Positions 39,731 to 48,828 of a stretch of DNA of 64,000 bases are shown one piece after another. The stretch comes from Streptomyces uncialis (lineage in GTDB: Bacteria; Actinomycetota; Actinomycetes; Streptomycetales; Streptomycetaceae). The DNA lies in NCBI RefSeq assembly GCF_001905345.1, contig NZ_LFBV01000001.1, positions 1,561,321 to 1,625,320 of the forward strand, written 5' to 3'. Both the position numbers and the translations under genes were made by a program. The notes beneath the pieces were generated by a model. That model ran no database searches. It was not told the DNA's origin and was given only the letters and a program-made list of their open reading frames with translations. Positions within the stretch are counted from its first letter, which is position 1; the number at the start of each line of letters is the position of its first letter.

Positions 39731-41128
39731 CGTCCGTCCGTCACCACGCCCCGTCCCGTACTCCTCCTCGTCCTCGTGGAACGGCTCCGGGTCACCGACC
39801 CAGCCGGCCGCGAGGACGAGGCGCGTCGCGCGGTGCACGGCCAGAAAGCCGAAGGGCCGGTCGAGATCCACCTGGACCTCGGTGGACAGGTACCGGGTGC
39901 GCGGCACACCCCCCGCGACGCCGCTGAACGCCGTGACCGCCGCCGCCCGGAACCCCAGCGGCCCGAACGTCGCGGTCGCCGTCTGGGCCGCCGCCGAGAT
40001 GGACAGCGGCCTGCCGCTCATCCCCGGGAAATGACCGCGCCGCTCGTCGAGTGCCGCGCCCAGCCCGAACACCTCCGGCAGTCCGGCCAGATCATGGGTG
40101 GCGTCCACGGTGAACGCGGCGGTGCTCACATGCAGCTCCGGCGGCGTCGGCCGCTCGGTGCGGACCCGTTCCACCGTGATCCCGGGCCCCGGCCGCCCGA
40201 ACGGAAGACGGTCACCGGTGATCAGGGCATCGCGACGGGCCAGCAGATCCACGCCGGCCGACAGCACCCCGGCGGGGTCCGCGTCCGGCTCCCCGAGCAG
40301 CAACTGGACGTCGATGCCGTTCGTCCCGAGCACCCGCAGCCGGGTGAGCGCGCCGACAGGGGTGTCCGCGACGGCGAGCCGGTCGAGCAGGGCGGTCGTC
40401 CGCGTCAGACCCCGTACCGTCAGCTCCCGCCACGGCCCGGACTCCGGGCACAGCGCCCCCTCTTCGAACGGGCGCAGCCACTCGGTCCGCAGCGTGAGCG
40501 CCGCCGCGAGGACCAGTTCCGTGTCCGGCTTCGGCTGTACGGGCAGCGCGGTGATCTCCCCGTCGGTGCGCCGGGCCGCCCACGCGTCGAGGGCGGCGGC
40601 GTCCCGGTCGCGGTCGCCGGTGAGGACGCCGTGCGTGTGGTCCGGCAGGCCGCGCAGCCAGGAGTCACGCAGGCCCAGCGTCCGTACCGTCCACAGTCCG
40701 ACGGCCGCGCGCAGCCCCGGGGCCGTGCCGAGCAGCCCGAGCAGTTCCCGCGCGCGGGTGGCCGCTTCGGCGGGCGGTATGCCGGTGGCGTCGGCGAGTT
40801 CGGTACGGGCGCGGCCGGTCGCCGCGCCGCCGAGCAGCGCGAGCAGGGGCCAGACACAGGCCCCGGAGAGGACGGTTCCCGTGGGCCGGGCCGGACTCGG
40901 GAGCGCGGTGCGGGGGGATTTCGTCCTGGGTCCGGGGGAGGCCGGTGTGGTGTGGGGCGCTGCGGCTCCTGGTTCGGCGGACGCTGCCGCGGTCCGGGCG
41001 GTTTCGGTCCCCTGGGCGGGAGGGGCCGGTGTGGTGTGCGGTGCTCCGGCCCCGAGTTCGGGGGAAGCCGCCGCCCAGCGCGAGGTCAGGCTGTTCACCG
41101 CGTGGATCGTCGCCGTCGTGGCCCGCAT
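39704..41128 (-). CDS. Serpin-like protease inhibitor
   Basis: 474 residues. The C-terminal part has the serpin reactive-loop pattern: FRAAAVTAFSGVAGG, a variable stretch VPRTRYLST, then VDLDRPFGFLAVHRATRLVL, the typical DHPF-like strand ending in a GWV-type strand. Earlier segments (VSTAAFTVDATHDLAGLPEVFG, ELVLAAALTLRTEWLRPFEE) match serpin strands. An unusual Ala/Pro/Thr-rich insert follows the first helix. No signal peptide is seen, so it is possibly an intracellular guard. ATG 41128. Its convergence with a subtilisin gene suggests, but does not prove, a protease-inhibitor pairing. Confidence 0.8.
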   Translation of the reverse strand: MRATTATIHAVNSLTSRWAAASPELGAGAPHTTPAPPAQGTETARTAAASAEPGAAAPHTTPASPGPRTKSPRTALPSPARPTGTVLSGACVWPLLALLGGAATGRARTELADATGIPPAEAATRARELLGLLGTAPGLRAAVGLWTVRTLGLRDSWLRGLPDHTHGVLTGDRDRDAAALDAWAARRTDGEITALPVQPKPDTELVLAAALTLRTEWLRPFEEGALCPESGPWRELTVRGLTRTTALLDRLAVADTPVGALTRLRVLGTNGIDVQLLLGEPDADPAGVLSAGVDLLARRDALITGDRLPFGRPGPGITVERVRTERPTPPELHVSTAAFTVDATHDLAGLPEVFGLGAALDERRGHFPGMSGRPLSISAAAQTATATFGPLGFRAAAVTAFSGVAGGVPRTRYLSTEVQVDLDRPFGFLAVHRATRLVLAAGWVGDPEPFHEDEEEYGTGRGDGRTVTGRSTGR

Positions 41129-41230
41129 GTCGTCCCCGTCCCCCCGCCGCATACGATGCGTGGGCCGTCGGGGCGGGTCGCCGCCGACACGGCCGCCCCC
41201 GCAGACCCTCACCTCAGGAGCACCGTACCC

Positions 41231-42634
41231 GTGTCCATACCGCCGCCGCCCGGACCGGGCAGCCCGCAGCAGCCATGGGCACAGCAGCCAGGTCCCCAGA
41301 GCGACAACCCGTTCGCGCCTCCGGCGGCGGGCGGTCACCCGGGCCAGGGACAGGCGCCCGGCGGGTACCCGGAGCAGCCGCAGCACTCGCAGCAGCCGCC
41401 CGCCGGTTACCCGGGCGGCCAGTACGGTCCTGGTGGTCCCGGGATGCCTGGTGGTCCGGGGATGCCGGGCGCTCCGTACGGGCCCGGTGGTCCCGGGGCG
41501 CCCGGCGGTCCGCCTCCGCACTGGACCGGGTACGGGTACGGGCCCCCGGTGCGGCCGCCGGTCGACGGTACGGCGATCGCCGCGCTGGTCTTCGGCATCC
41601 TGTGCTTCCTGCCCGCGGTCGGGCTGATCCTCGGCGTGGTCGCGCTGTCGCGCGTCCGCCGTACCGGTCGGCGTGGCAAGGGCCTGGCCGTCTCCGGGAT
41701 CGTCCTGTCGACGCTCGGCCTCGTGCTGCACCTGCTGATGCTGGTCAGCGGTGCCTGGAGCGACTTCGCCGAGGGCTTCCGGGAAGGGATGCGCGAGGCG
41801 TCGTACAACGCCTTCTCCGTCGGCAAGGGCGAGTGCTTCGTCACCCCGGACGGCGGTCTCGAAGGGCTCACCTACGACGTGACCAAGGTGCCGTGCGCGA
41901 AGGAGCACGACGGTGAGGCGTACGGCAACTACCTGGTGAGCGGCGGCAAGAGCGCCCCCTACCCGGGCGACGACCCGATCGCGACCGAGGCCGACGAGGA
42001 GTGCTACCGGCTGCGCGCCGACTATGTGATGGACAGCTGGGCGCTCCCGCAGAACGTCGACATCTACTACTTCACCCCCACCCCGGAGAGCTGGAAGCTG
42101 GGCGACCGCGAGGTCACCTGCATGTTCGGCAGCTCCGACGGCAAGAACCGGCTGACCGGGACACTGCGCGACGACCCCGCCATGCAGGACGCCGACCAGT
42201 TCGTCTACCTCGAAGCGGCCGGCTACCTGGAGGAGGCGCTGGAGGCGGTGCCCGAGGAGACGTACGTCGAGGACGACCTGCCGGGTCACAAGAAGTGGGC
42301 CACGGAGGTGTCGGACGCGCTGGAGAAGCAGGCCGGCCGGCTGCGCGACCACGACTGGCCGGAGAAGAACTCCGGCGTCGTCGCCGCCCTGGTCAAGGAT
42401 CTGGACAAGGCGCGCGGCGAGTGGGACGGCGCCGCGCGGGCGAAGGACTCCGACACCTTCTACATCCACTACGACGAGGCCATGAACCTGATCGAGGACG
42501 AGCGCGCGGTACCTTCCCGCGCGTCGCTCGGGCTCACCACGACACCGCCGCCGGATCTGTCGGACACCGAGGAACCAGGTGCGGGTGCCACGGGTGGTTC
42601 GGGGGACTCTTCCGGCTCCGGAGCGGCGGTCTGA
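41231..42634 (+). CDS. DUF4190 and septum-formation-domain membrane protein
   Basis: 467 residues. A ~100-residue Pro/Gly/Gln-rich N-terminus (many GPGGPGMPGG repeats) precedes a DUF4190 helical pair (AIAALVFGILCFLPAVGLILGVVALS and GLAVSGIVLSTLGLVLHLLMLV). A C-terminal extracytoplasmic Septum_form-type domain follows with paired cysteines (GECFVTP, VPCAKEHDGEAYG, EECYRLR, VTCMFGS). Start GTG 41231 has AGGAG 10 bases upstream. Related proteins are linked to septation or are membrane-stress lipoproteins of unknown role. It is divergent from the serpin gene. Confidence 0.85.
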   Translation: MSIPPPPGPGSPQQPWAQQPGPQSDNPFAPPAAGGHPGQGQAPGGYPEQPQHSQQPPAGYPGGQYGPGGPGMPGGPGMPGAPYGPGGPGAPGGPPPHWTGYGYGPPVRPPVDGTAIAALVFGILCFLPAVGLILGVVALSRVRRTGRRGKGLAVSGIVLSTLGLVLHLLMLVSGAWSDFAEGFREGMREASYNAFSVGKGECFVTPDGGLEGLTYDVTKVPCAKEHDGEAYGNYLVSGGKSAPYPGDDPIATEADEECYRLRADYVMDSWALPQNVDIYYFTPTPESWKLGDREVTCMFGSSDGKNRLTGTLRDDPAMQDADQFVYLEAAGYLEEALEAVPEETYVEDDLPGHKKWATEVSDALEKQAGRLRDHDWPEKNSGVVAALVKDLDKARGEWDGAARAKDSDTFYIHYDEAMNLIEDERAVPSRASLGLTTTPPPDLSDTEEPGAGATGGSGDSSGSGAAV

Positions 42635-42720
42635 CGGAGTGCCAGTCCGACGGCGCTGTCCGACGGGGCGGCGGTTCGTCGGGCGCTCGGTGAGGCCGTC
42701 GGGCGGGGGACGGTTCGCCG

Positions 42721-42770
42721 GTGCGGTGCGGTGCGGTGCGGTGCGGGTGCGGGTGCGGGTGCGGGTGCGG
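42721..42770. repeat. Microsatellite switching from 5- to 6-base period
   Basis: Four copies of GTGCG are followed without a break by five copies of GTGCGG. It lies in the non-coding gap after the DUF4190 gene and ~190 bases before the GntR gene. Confidence 0.9.
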
Positions 42771-42827
42771 CCGGCCGGTCAGGCGTGGCGCGTTCAGGCG
42801 GGCCGGCCAGGGGGGCGGGTGCGGCGA

Positions 42828-42887
42828 TACGCCGTGCGTAACCCACGGATACGCCCTGCGTAAAGGCAAGTCATCACTTCGAGTGAT
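42828..42887. promoter_or_regulatory. Repeats upstream of the GntR gene
   Basis: TACGCCGTGCGTAA (42828-42841) and TACGCCCTGCGTAA (42850-42863) are 22-base-spaced direct repeats. ATCACT-TCG-AGTGAT (42873-42887) is a short inverted repeat in the same region, 77-136 bases before the GntR start. Candidate operators for autoregulation. Confidence 0.45.
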
Positions 42888-42963
42888 TCTCTGGCCTCTG
42901 CTTGCGGATGGCGACATACGGTTGCGACGCTGTTGCTGTCTGTCGATCTGATGGGAGTGGCCA

Positions 42964-43716
42964 GTGACTTTCGGGGAGCAGCCGGCGTATCTGCGGGTCG
43001 CGGGTGATCTGCGCAGGAAGATCGTCGACGGTTCCCTGCCGCCGCACACCCGGCTCCCGTCTCAGGCCCGTATCCGCGAGGAGTACGGGGTCTCGGACAC
43101 CGTGGCCCTGGAGGCGCGCAAGGTCCTCATGGCCGAGGGCCTGGTGGAGGGCCGGTCCGGTTCGGGGACGTATGTGCGGGAGCGGTCCGAGCCGCGCCGG
43201 ATCGCCCGCTCCGGGTACCGCCCGGCCGACGGGGCCACCCCGTTCCGTCAGGAGCAGGCGGACGGCTCCGCGCGGGGCACCTGGGAATCCCGCAGCGAGC
43301 AGACCGAGGCGGGGCGCGAGACCGCCGACCGGCTCGGGATCAAGCCCGGTGAGCGGGTGATGCGTACCCAGTACGTGTACCGGGACGCGGGCGAGGCCAT
43401 GATGCTGTCCACCTCCTGGGAGCCCCTGGCCCTCACCGGGCGGACCCCGGTGATGCTGCCCGAGGAGGGGCCGCTGAGAGGGATGGGCGTCGTGGCGCGG
43501 ATGGCCGCGATCGACGTGGTCGTGGACAACGTCACGGAGGAGGTCGGTGCCCGGCCCGGGGTGGCCGAGGAGCTCCTCGCGCTCGGTGGGGTGCCCGGAC
43601 ACGCGGTGATCGTCATCCGCCGCACGTTCTTCGCGTCCGGCCTCGCCGTGGAGACGGCGGACATCGTGGTCCCGGCGGACCGCTACCAGGTCTCGTACCA
43701 CTTGCCCGTGCGGTAG
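42964..43716 (+). CDS. GntR-family regulator, HutC/UTRA subgroup
   Basis: 250 residues. The N-terminal winged helix (YLRVAGDLRRKIVDGSLPPHT, LPSQARIREEYGVSDTVALEARK, GLVEGRSGSGTYVRER) is GntR. The C-terminal UTRA domain (GERVMRTQYVYRDAGEAMML to IVVPADRYQVSYHLPVR) binds an effector. The start is GTG 42964. The UTRA type resembles KorSA-like regulators of Streptomyces integrative elements, but no integrase or replication gene is near. It probably controls itself through the upstream repeats. Confidence 0.92.
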   Translation: MTFGEQPAYLRVAGDLRRKIVDGSLPPHTRLPSQARIREEYGVSDTVALEARKVLMAEGLVEGRSGSGTYVRERSEPRRIARSGYRPADGATPFRQEQADGSARGTWESRSEQTEAGRETADRLGIKPGERVMRTQYVYRDAGEAMMLSTSWEPLALTGRTPVMLPEEGPLRGMGVVARMAAIDVVVDNVTEEVGARPGVAEELLALGGVPGHAVIVIRRTFFASGLAVETADIVVPADRYQVSYHLPVR

Positions 43717-44010
43717 GGCCGGACCGCCGGTCGCCCGCCTGTGAGGGTGGACGGCCTGCCGGTGCGGTGGGGTGGGCCGCAGAGACACCCTGAAGCCCCC
43801 ATACCTGCCCGCTGCCGGGCCCCGCGCGACCCGGGGCGGCTCCGCGCCGGGGGCGGGTTCCGGCCTTTCTCCGGGGCCGGAACGCGTGGTGATCGGTGGG
43901 GGCGGGTGCGTCGGCGGGGTGTGGGTGATGGGGGATTTTGTGCTGACGTACGCAGCGGAAGGAATCTGCGGGTGGCGCCCGGCGCTTGCCCACGGCGGTG
44001 GAACGCCCAC

Positions 44011-44042
44011 AAGGGGGCGCACGGGTTCGCGCACGCCCCCTT
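44011..44042. other. Hairpin in a 468-base gene-free gap
   Basis: AAGGGGGCG (44011-44019) pairs with CGCCCCCTT (44034-44042). It lies between the GntR gene (ends 43716) and the SPOR gene (44185). It could terminate the GntR transcript late or act as a leader structure. The remainder of the gap shows no gene that I can support. Confidence 0.4.
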
Positions 44043-44184
44043 GGCGTTGGCTGGTTGCGTACCTCTTCGTAAAAACTCGTATCCGCTGTGTGAAGGTCGG
44101 GCGTAGGCTCAGGCATATGCAGATTGCGGTTTCCTTGGTGAACGGAGCACGGAGCGGGCCGCGTACGGGACGGGAAGGGGCACG

Positions 44185-44376
44185 ATGACCGAAGGTACGG
44201 CCACCTCGCCCTGGGTCGTGATACGCGAGGACGGCAACGGCAACCGCTATCGGGTGGGGCGCTACGCCACCCGCGCGGAGGCCCAGAAAGCCGCCGACTC
44301 CCTCGCCGCGGGCGGTCCTCAGCAGATGTACTGGGTCGAGCGCGTCCCGCCGAACGGCGGCCCGGTGCTCCCGTAG
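44185..44376 (+). CDS. Small SPOR-domain protein
   Basis: 63 residues. PWVVIREDGNGNRYRVGRYATRAEAQKAADSLA reads as a single SPOR-like repeat (YRVGRY...EAQKAADSL), the fold that binds denuded peptidoglycan in exported proteins. There is no signal peptide, so the cytoplasmic version may serve another role. ATG 44185 has a strong GGGAAGGGG site. Short proteins of this type are widespread in Streptomyces. It precedes the NUDIX gene by 94 bases. Confidence 0.8.
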   Translation: MTEGTATSPWVVIREDGNGNRYRVGRYATRAEAQKAADSLAAGGPQQMYWVERVPPNGGPVLP

Positions 44377-44470
44377 CCATCGGCCCTGGCCCGCGCCTCG
44401 CCGGACGCACCGCGCGGGTGCGTCCCGGCCGCGCCACGTTCCCGGTGAACGCCCGCGTAGGGTCGCCGGT

Positions 44471-44887
44471 ATGAGTGAGCGCGTGGTGGTGGTCGCGGGG
44501 GCCCTGTACGACGGTGAGCGGTTGCTGGCGGCCCGGCGCAGCGCTCCCGCCGAGTTGGCCGGACGGTGGGAACTGCCGGGCGGCAAGGTCGAGCGGGGCG
44601 AGTCGCCCACCGACGCCCTCGTCCGTGAACTCCGCGAGGAACTCGGTGTGGATGTCGCGCTGCTGGCGCGCGTGCCCGGCGAATGGCCCCTCAAACCCGG
44701 CTATGTCCTTCAGGTGTGGACCGCGCGGGTGCTCACCGGGGAACCGCGTCCACTGGAGGACCACGACGAGGTCCGCTGGCTCGGCCCGGCGGAGACCTGG
44801 TCCGTCGACTGGCTGGAACAGGACGTCCCGGCGGTCCGGGAAGTGCTGCGCTCACGCGGTATCCAGCCCGTTCCCCCCGGTGGGTGA
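44471..44887 (+). CDS. NUDIX hydrolase (MutT-like)
   Basis: 138 residues. The Nudix box GGKVERGESPTDALVRELREELG (residues ~36-58) is complete (GX5EX7REUXEEXGU). The ERLLAARRSAPAELAGRWE and WLEQDVPAVREVL segments match oxidised-nucleotide pyrophosphohydrolases (8-oxo-dGTP/CTP type), which sanitise the nucleotide pool. ATG 44471 is preceded by TAGGGT (44457-44462), a likely -10, so the message may be leaderless. Confidence 0.93.
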   Translation: MSERVVVVAGALYDGERLLAARRSAPAELAGRWELPGGKVERGESPTDALVRELREELGVDVALLARVPGEWPLKPGYVLQVWTARVLTGEPRPLEDHDEVRWLGPAETWSVDWLEQDVPAVREVLRSRGIQPVPPGG

Positions 44888-44929
44888 GGGAGCGTCCGGA
44901 GCTGGACCCCGGGCCGTCCGAAAGGGCGG

Positions 44930-45005
44930 GCGACGGGCCGGTTGACGGGTCGATTGACGGGCCGGGTGACGGGTCGATCGGTCGGTCGATCGACGGCGGG
45001 CCGCA
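44930..45005. repeat. Imperfect 12-base tandem repeats after the NUDIX gene
   Basis: Successive GACGGGYCGRTT-like units run from ~44930, ending in GATCGGTCGGTCGATC. They fill part of the 352-base gap before the next gene, and no coding is credible there. ATACC-G-GGTAT (45170-45180) in the same gap is a short palindrome, ~60 bases before the HATPase start. Confidence 0.6.
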
Positions 45006-45239
45006 GGCTGGCGCGGAGCAGGTCGCCGGACCGGTCGCCGGGCTGGTGCGCGGCGCCGAGCTGGTTCACGGCGCCTTGAGGGTGCGTGTCATCACTCTGT
45101 GCGCCCCGCGTGTGCGCCGTGCGCGCTCTTTCTCCTTCTGTGCGCCCTCGACGGGATAGGTCAGGTCGTATACCGGGTATGTGCCCTTTGAACCCTTTGT
45201 TCCGGACGGCCCCGCAGGGGACCAGGGAAGTGATGCGGC

Positions 45240-45650
45240 GTGCTGGACACCAAAGCCGACCGGGTCGAGTGGAGCTTCCCGGCGGACCCCGGTGCCGTAC
45301 GGGACGCTCGCGCGCGGGTGCGCCGACAGCTCCGCGCGTGGGACCTCGCACCCCTGGGCGACCTCGCCGTCCTGCTCGTCAGCGAGCTGGTGACCAACTC
45401 CCTGCGATACGCCTCCGGCCCCATCCGCGTAAGCCTCGTACGCCCCTTTCACCCCTCCGGTGCCCTGCTGGTCGAGGTCTCCGACCCGCTCCCCGCCGCC
45501 CTGCCGAAACCGCCCCCCGGCCATCAGGCCGACGTCGATGACGAGGGCGGACGGGGGCTCGGACTGGTCGCCTCCACATCCAGCCGATGGGGCACACGCC
45601 CTGGCAGCTCGGGGAAGACGGTGTGGTTCGAGCTGGCCCTCCCGGGTTAG
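45240..45650 (+). CDS. RsbW-like HATPase anti-sigma/regulatory protein
   Basis: 136 residues. A stand-alone GHKL ATPase domain: N-box LLVSELVTNSLRYASG, G1-box VDDEGGRGLGLV and the C-terminal GKTVWFELALPG. It is the kinase/anti-sigma type found by the dozen in Streptomyces. It probably binds an anti-anti-sigma factor or a sigma factor. The start GTG 45240 begins near the fold boundary. The next gene downstream is a PAS-GAF-PP2C-HATPase phosphatase whose tail is similar, suggesting a partner-switching pair. Confidence 0.9.
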   Translation: MLDTKADRVEWSFPADPGAVRDARARVRRQLRAWDLAPLGDLAVLLVSELVTNSLRYASGPIRVSLVRPFHPSGALLVEVSDPLPAALPKPPPGHQADVDDEGGRGLGLVASTSSRWGTRPGSSGKTVWFELALPG

Positions 45651-45811
45651 AAGGGAGAGAGGGTGCCGGTCGGTCCTGACCGGGCCGAAAACTGTCGGGA
45701 CCGAGCTGTGATCGTGAACACCGTGTTCTGCGGGGCCGTAGTGCTGGATACTGCGGGCAGCCGCCACCGGTGACCGGTACCGGACGCGGTGAGCTGGAGG
45801 GGACGGTTCGC

Positions 45812-48592
45812 GTGAGCGAGATACCAGCGCAGGCCACTGTGCCCGGTCATTCGTCGGAGGACGCGATGGAGGGAACGCGAGGTGACGTGATCTGGCAGAT
45901 CAGTCCGCCCGGTTCGCTCTACGACTACATCAAGGTGGCCTCCTTCTCGATCGGACCCGACGGGCTGATCGAGCAGTGGAGCACCCGCGCCGAACAGCTC
46001 TTCGGGATCGCCGCGGCGCACGCCGTGGGCATGGACCCCATCGACGCGTTCGTCCCCGCCGAGCTGCGCGAGCGCGGCCGGCGGACCATGAAGCAGATCC
46101 TCGACGGCCGGGAATGGACCGGTTCGGTGCCGTTCCGGATGCCCCCCGAAGCGTCCCCCGCAGCCCCGCCTGCCCCGCCCGCCCTGCCGGTCCCGGGCGC
46201 CACCGGCGCACCGTCAGGCAGGCCCGGACCCAACGGTCCCACCGGGCCCAGGCCCGGACCCAGGCCCGGCCCCACCGGACCCAGGCCCCCCCGCGCCACC
46301 GGTCCCAGCGGCTCCAGCGGCTTCACCGGGGACTACGTGGCCCCCGGCAGCGTCGGCGTCGCCGAGTTGTACGTCATGCCCACGGAGAACGCGAAGGGCG
46401 AACGCGCGGCCGTCTGCATCGTCGTGGATGTCCAGGCCCTGCGCCGGATCGAGACCGATATCGCCGCCTCACAGGCGATTTTCGGTCAATCGCCCTTCGG
46501 TTTCGCGCTGTTCGGTACCGATCTGCGGGTACAGCACGCCAACCGGCAGTTCGCGGCCGTCTTCGGCGGCAGTACCGATGAGCACCGGGGCCGTACCGTC
46601 CACGACTACCTGCCGCGCCAGGAGGCCGACCGGATGGCCGCCGCGCTGCGCCGCGTCCTCCAGACCGGGGACGCCGTCACCGATATGCAGATCGTCGGCC
46701 CCGCGCCCGGCTCCGGCGACCGCCGCCACTGGTCCATCAACCTCTACCGCGTCCACAGCGGCGCCGGACGCCCCATCGGGGTCGCCGGACTCGGCACCGA
46801 CGTCACCCGCAGGCACGCCGCCGCCCGCGAGGCCGCGCACGCCCGCCGTAACCTCGCCCTCCTCAACGAGGCCGGTTCCCGGATCGGGAACTCCCTCGAC
46901 ATCGAGGCCACCGCCCGCGAACTCCTCGACGTCACCGTCCCCGGCTTCTGCGACCTCGCCGCCGTCGACCTCTACCAGGGACTCCTCGACGGCGACGACA
47001 CCCCGCCCGGCCAGTGGAGCGTCCCCGACACCGGAAGCGGCGGCGGCAGCGGCGAACTGCGCCGGGTCGCCTACGCCAGCGCCGTCGCCGACGCCCCGTT
47101 CAGCGACGGCTCCGCCGCGCCCGTCAAGGTCGGCGCGATGCACCACTACGGCTTCGCCTCCCCGTTCGCCGAAGCGCTGCGCTCCGGGCGCCCCCGCAAC
47201 ATCCCCGGGGAGCCGGGCGGCCTCGTCCGCTCGACGCTCGCCGTGCCGATGGTCGCTCATGACACGGTCATCGGACTCGTCCAGTTCACCCGGACCAAGG
47301 GCAGCGAACCGTTCAACGAGCGCGACCGCGCCCTCGCCGGTGAACTCGCCGCGCGGACCGCCGTGTCCATGGACAACGCGCGCCTCTACCGGCGCGAGCA
47401 CCAGCGCGCGCTCATCCTCCAGCGCTCCTTGCTGCCCCCGGACAACCCGGTGGCCGCCGGACTCGACATCGCCTGCCGCTACCTTCCCGGCAACACGGCC
47501 ACCGAGGTCGGCGGCGACTGGTTCGACGTCATCGAACTCCCCGGTCACCGCACCGCGCTCGTCGTCGGCGACGTCATGGGACGCGGGCTGCGCGCCGCCG
47601 TCGCCATGGGCGAACTGCGCACCGCCGTACGTACCCTCGCCCTGCTCGACCTCGAACCGGCCGAGGTGCTGTCCGCCCTGGACGAGATCGCGCGCGGCCT
47701 CGGCACCCCCGGCGGCGTGCAGCAGGCTACGCGCGTCGCAGCCCGCCAGGCCCGCGACGCCGACCTGTCCGAGGTGTACCTCGCCACCTGCGTCTACGCC
47801 GTCTACGACTCCGTCACCCGCCGCTGCACCTTCGCCAACGCGGGACATCTGCCGCCCGTGATCGTGGAGCCCGACGAGACGGCCCTGATGCTCGACGTAC
47901 CGCCCGGGATGCCGCTCGGCGTCGGCGGGGAGCCCTTCGAGGAGGTCGAGGTCGAACTCCCCGAGGGCGCGCTGCTCGCCCTCTACACCGACGGCCTCGT
48001 CGAATCCCGTGACCAGCCGCTGGACGAGGGCCTCCAGGCGTTCCTCGGCGCCCTCACCGAACCGGCCCGCCCCCTGGAGGACGTCTGCGACCACGTCCTC
48101 GGCACGCTCGACACCCATCACGGCGAGGACGACATCGCCCTGCTGATGGCCCGGGTCCAGGGCCTGCCCGCCGAGTCCGTCGGCGACTGGTCGCTGCCCC
48201 GCGAACCGCAGAGCGTCGGCCGCGCCCGTGAGTACGCCCGCGCCCAGCTCCAGTCCTGGAACCTCGAACCGCTGGTCGACACCACCGAACTGCTCGTCAG
48301 CGAACTCGTCACCAACGCCCTGCGCTACGGCGAGGGCGAGATCAGGCTACGGCTGCTGCTGGACCGCACCCTCGTCTGCGAGGTCTGGGACGCCGGCCTG
48401 GTCCAGCCGCGCCGCCGCCGCGCCCGCGCCACCGACGAGGGCGGCCGGGGACTCCAGCTCGTCGGTCTGCTGAGCGCCGCGTGGGGCTCCCGGCGGACCC
48501 CCCGGGGCAAGACCGTCTGGTTCGAACTGCCGCTCCCGAACGGTGACGACGACCCGATCGACGTGGCGGAAGCGCTCATGAGCATGTTCTGA
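45812..48592 (+). CDS. PAS-PAS-GAF-SpoIIE (PP2C)-HATPase sensor phosphatase
   Basis: 926 residues. Two PAS domains (SIGPDGLIEQWSTRAEQLFG; GFALFGTDLRVQHANRQF) flank a collagen-like Pro/Gly-rich insert (GPNGPTGPRPGPRPGPTG). A GAF domain (LLNEAGSRIGNSLDIEATAREL) follows, then SpoIIE/PP2C (EVGGDWFDVIELP, VVGDVMGRG, LYTDGLVESR, GEDDIALLMARV) and a C-terminal GHKL ATPase (LLVSELVTNALRYGEG, DEGGRGLQLVGLLS). It senses an internal signal and dephosphorylates an anti-anti-sigma factor. GTG 45812 has GGAGGGGA upstream; 45770 is an alternative. It is intact, unlike its relative at 8495-10707. Confidence 0.94.
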   Translation: MSEIPAQATVPGHSSEDAMEGTRGDVIWQISPPGSLYDYIKVASFSIGPDGLIEQWSTRAEQLFGIAAAHAVGMDPIDAFVPAELRERGRRTMKQILDGREWTGSVPFRMPPEASPAAPPAPPALPVPGATGAPSGRPGPNGPTGPRPGPRPGPTGPRPPRATGPSGSSGFTGDYVAPGSVGVAELYVMPTENAKGERAAVCIVVDVQALRRIETDIAASQAIFGQSPFGFALFGTDLRVQHANRQFAAVFGGSTDEHRGRTVHDYLPRQEADRMAAALRRVLQTGDAVTDMQIVGPAPGSGDRRHWSINLYRVHSGAGRPIGVAGLGTDVTRRHAAAREAAHARRNLALLNEAGSRIGNSLDIEATARELLDVTVPGFCDLAAVDLYQGLLDGDDTPPGQWSVPDTGSGGGSGELRRVAYASAVADAPFSDGSAAPVKVGAMHHYGFASPFAEALRSGRPRNIPGEPGGLVRSTLAVPMVAHDTVIGLVQFTRTKGSEPFNERDRALAGELAARTAVSMDNARLYRREHQRALILQRSLLPPDNPVAAGLDIACRYLPGNTATEVGGDWFDVIELPGHRTALVVGDVMGRGLRAAVAMGELRTAVRTLALLDLEPAEVLSALDEIARGLGTPGGVQQATRVAARQARDADLSEVYLATCVYAVYDSVTRRCTFANAGHLPPVIVEPDETALMLDVPPGMPLGVGGEPFEEVEVELPEGALLALYTDGLVESRDQPLDEGLQAFLGALTEPARPLEDVCDHVLGTLDTHHGEDDIALLMARVQGLPAESVGDWSLPREPQSVGRAREYARAQLQSWNLEPLVDTTELLVSELVTNALRYGEGEIRLRLLLDRTLVCEVWDAGLVQPRRRRARATDEGGRGLQLVGLLSAAWGSRRTPRGKTVWFELPLPNGDDDPIDVAEALMSMF

Positions 48593-48604
48593 ACGCCTCG
48601 CGTT

Positions 48605-48720
48605 CTTCGCGGTGAGCGGTGAGCGGTGAGCTGTGTGCTGGGTGCCCGTGCGGCGTGAGCCCCGTGAGCCGTGAGCCCCGTGTGCCCGTGCCGCGTGGCT
48701 CCGTGACGTGAGTGGCGCCC
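48605..48720. repeat. Short tandem repeats after the phosphatase gene
   Basis: GGTGAGC is repeated three times near 48611-48631, followed by GTGAGCC/CCGTGAG variants. The 236-base convergent gap otherwise shows nothing. Confidence 0.6.
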
Positions 48721-48828
48721 CGCCCAGCGCCGAACCGGCCTGCGTCGAACCGTCTCGCCCCGCCCCGGACCCGGCACCGCTCACCGCGGCGTCCGTACGA
48801 CCAGCCTGCGCGCAGCACCTCGGGGCGC

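Noticed and set aside
43741..44106. Small frames in the gap after the GntR gene
   Set aside because: No ribosome-binding site or recognisable motif; composition matches non-coding GC-rich DNA.
42964..44887. Complete integrative element (AICE)
   Set aside because: No integrase, excisionase, replication or transfer gene and no tRNA attachment site; only a possible remnant is kept as a finding.
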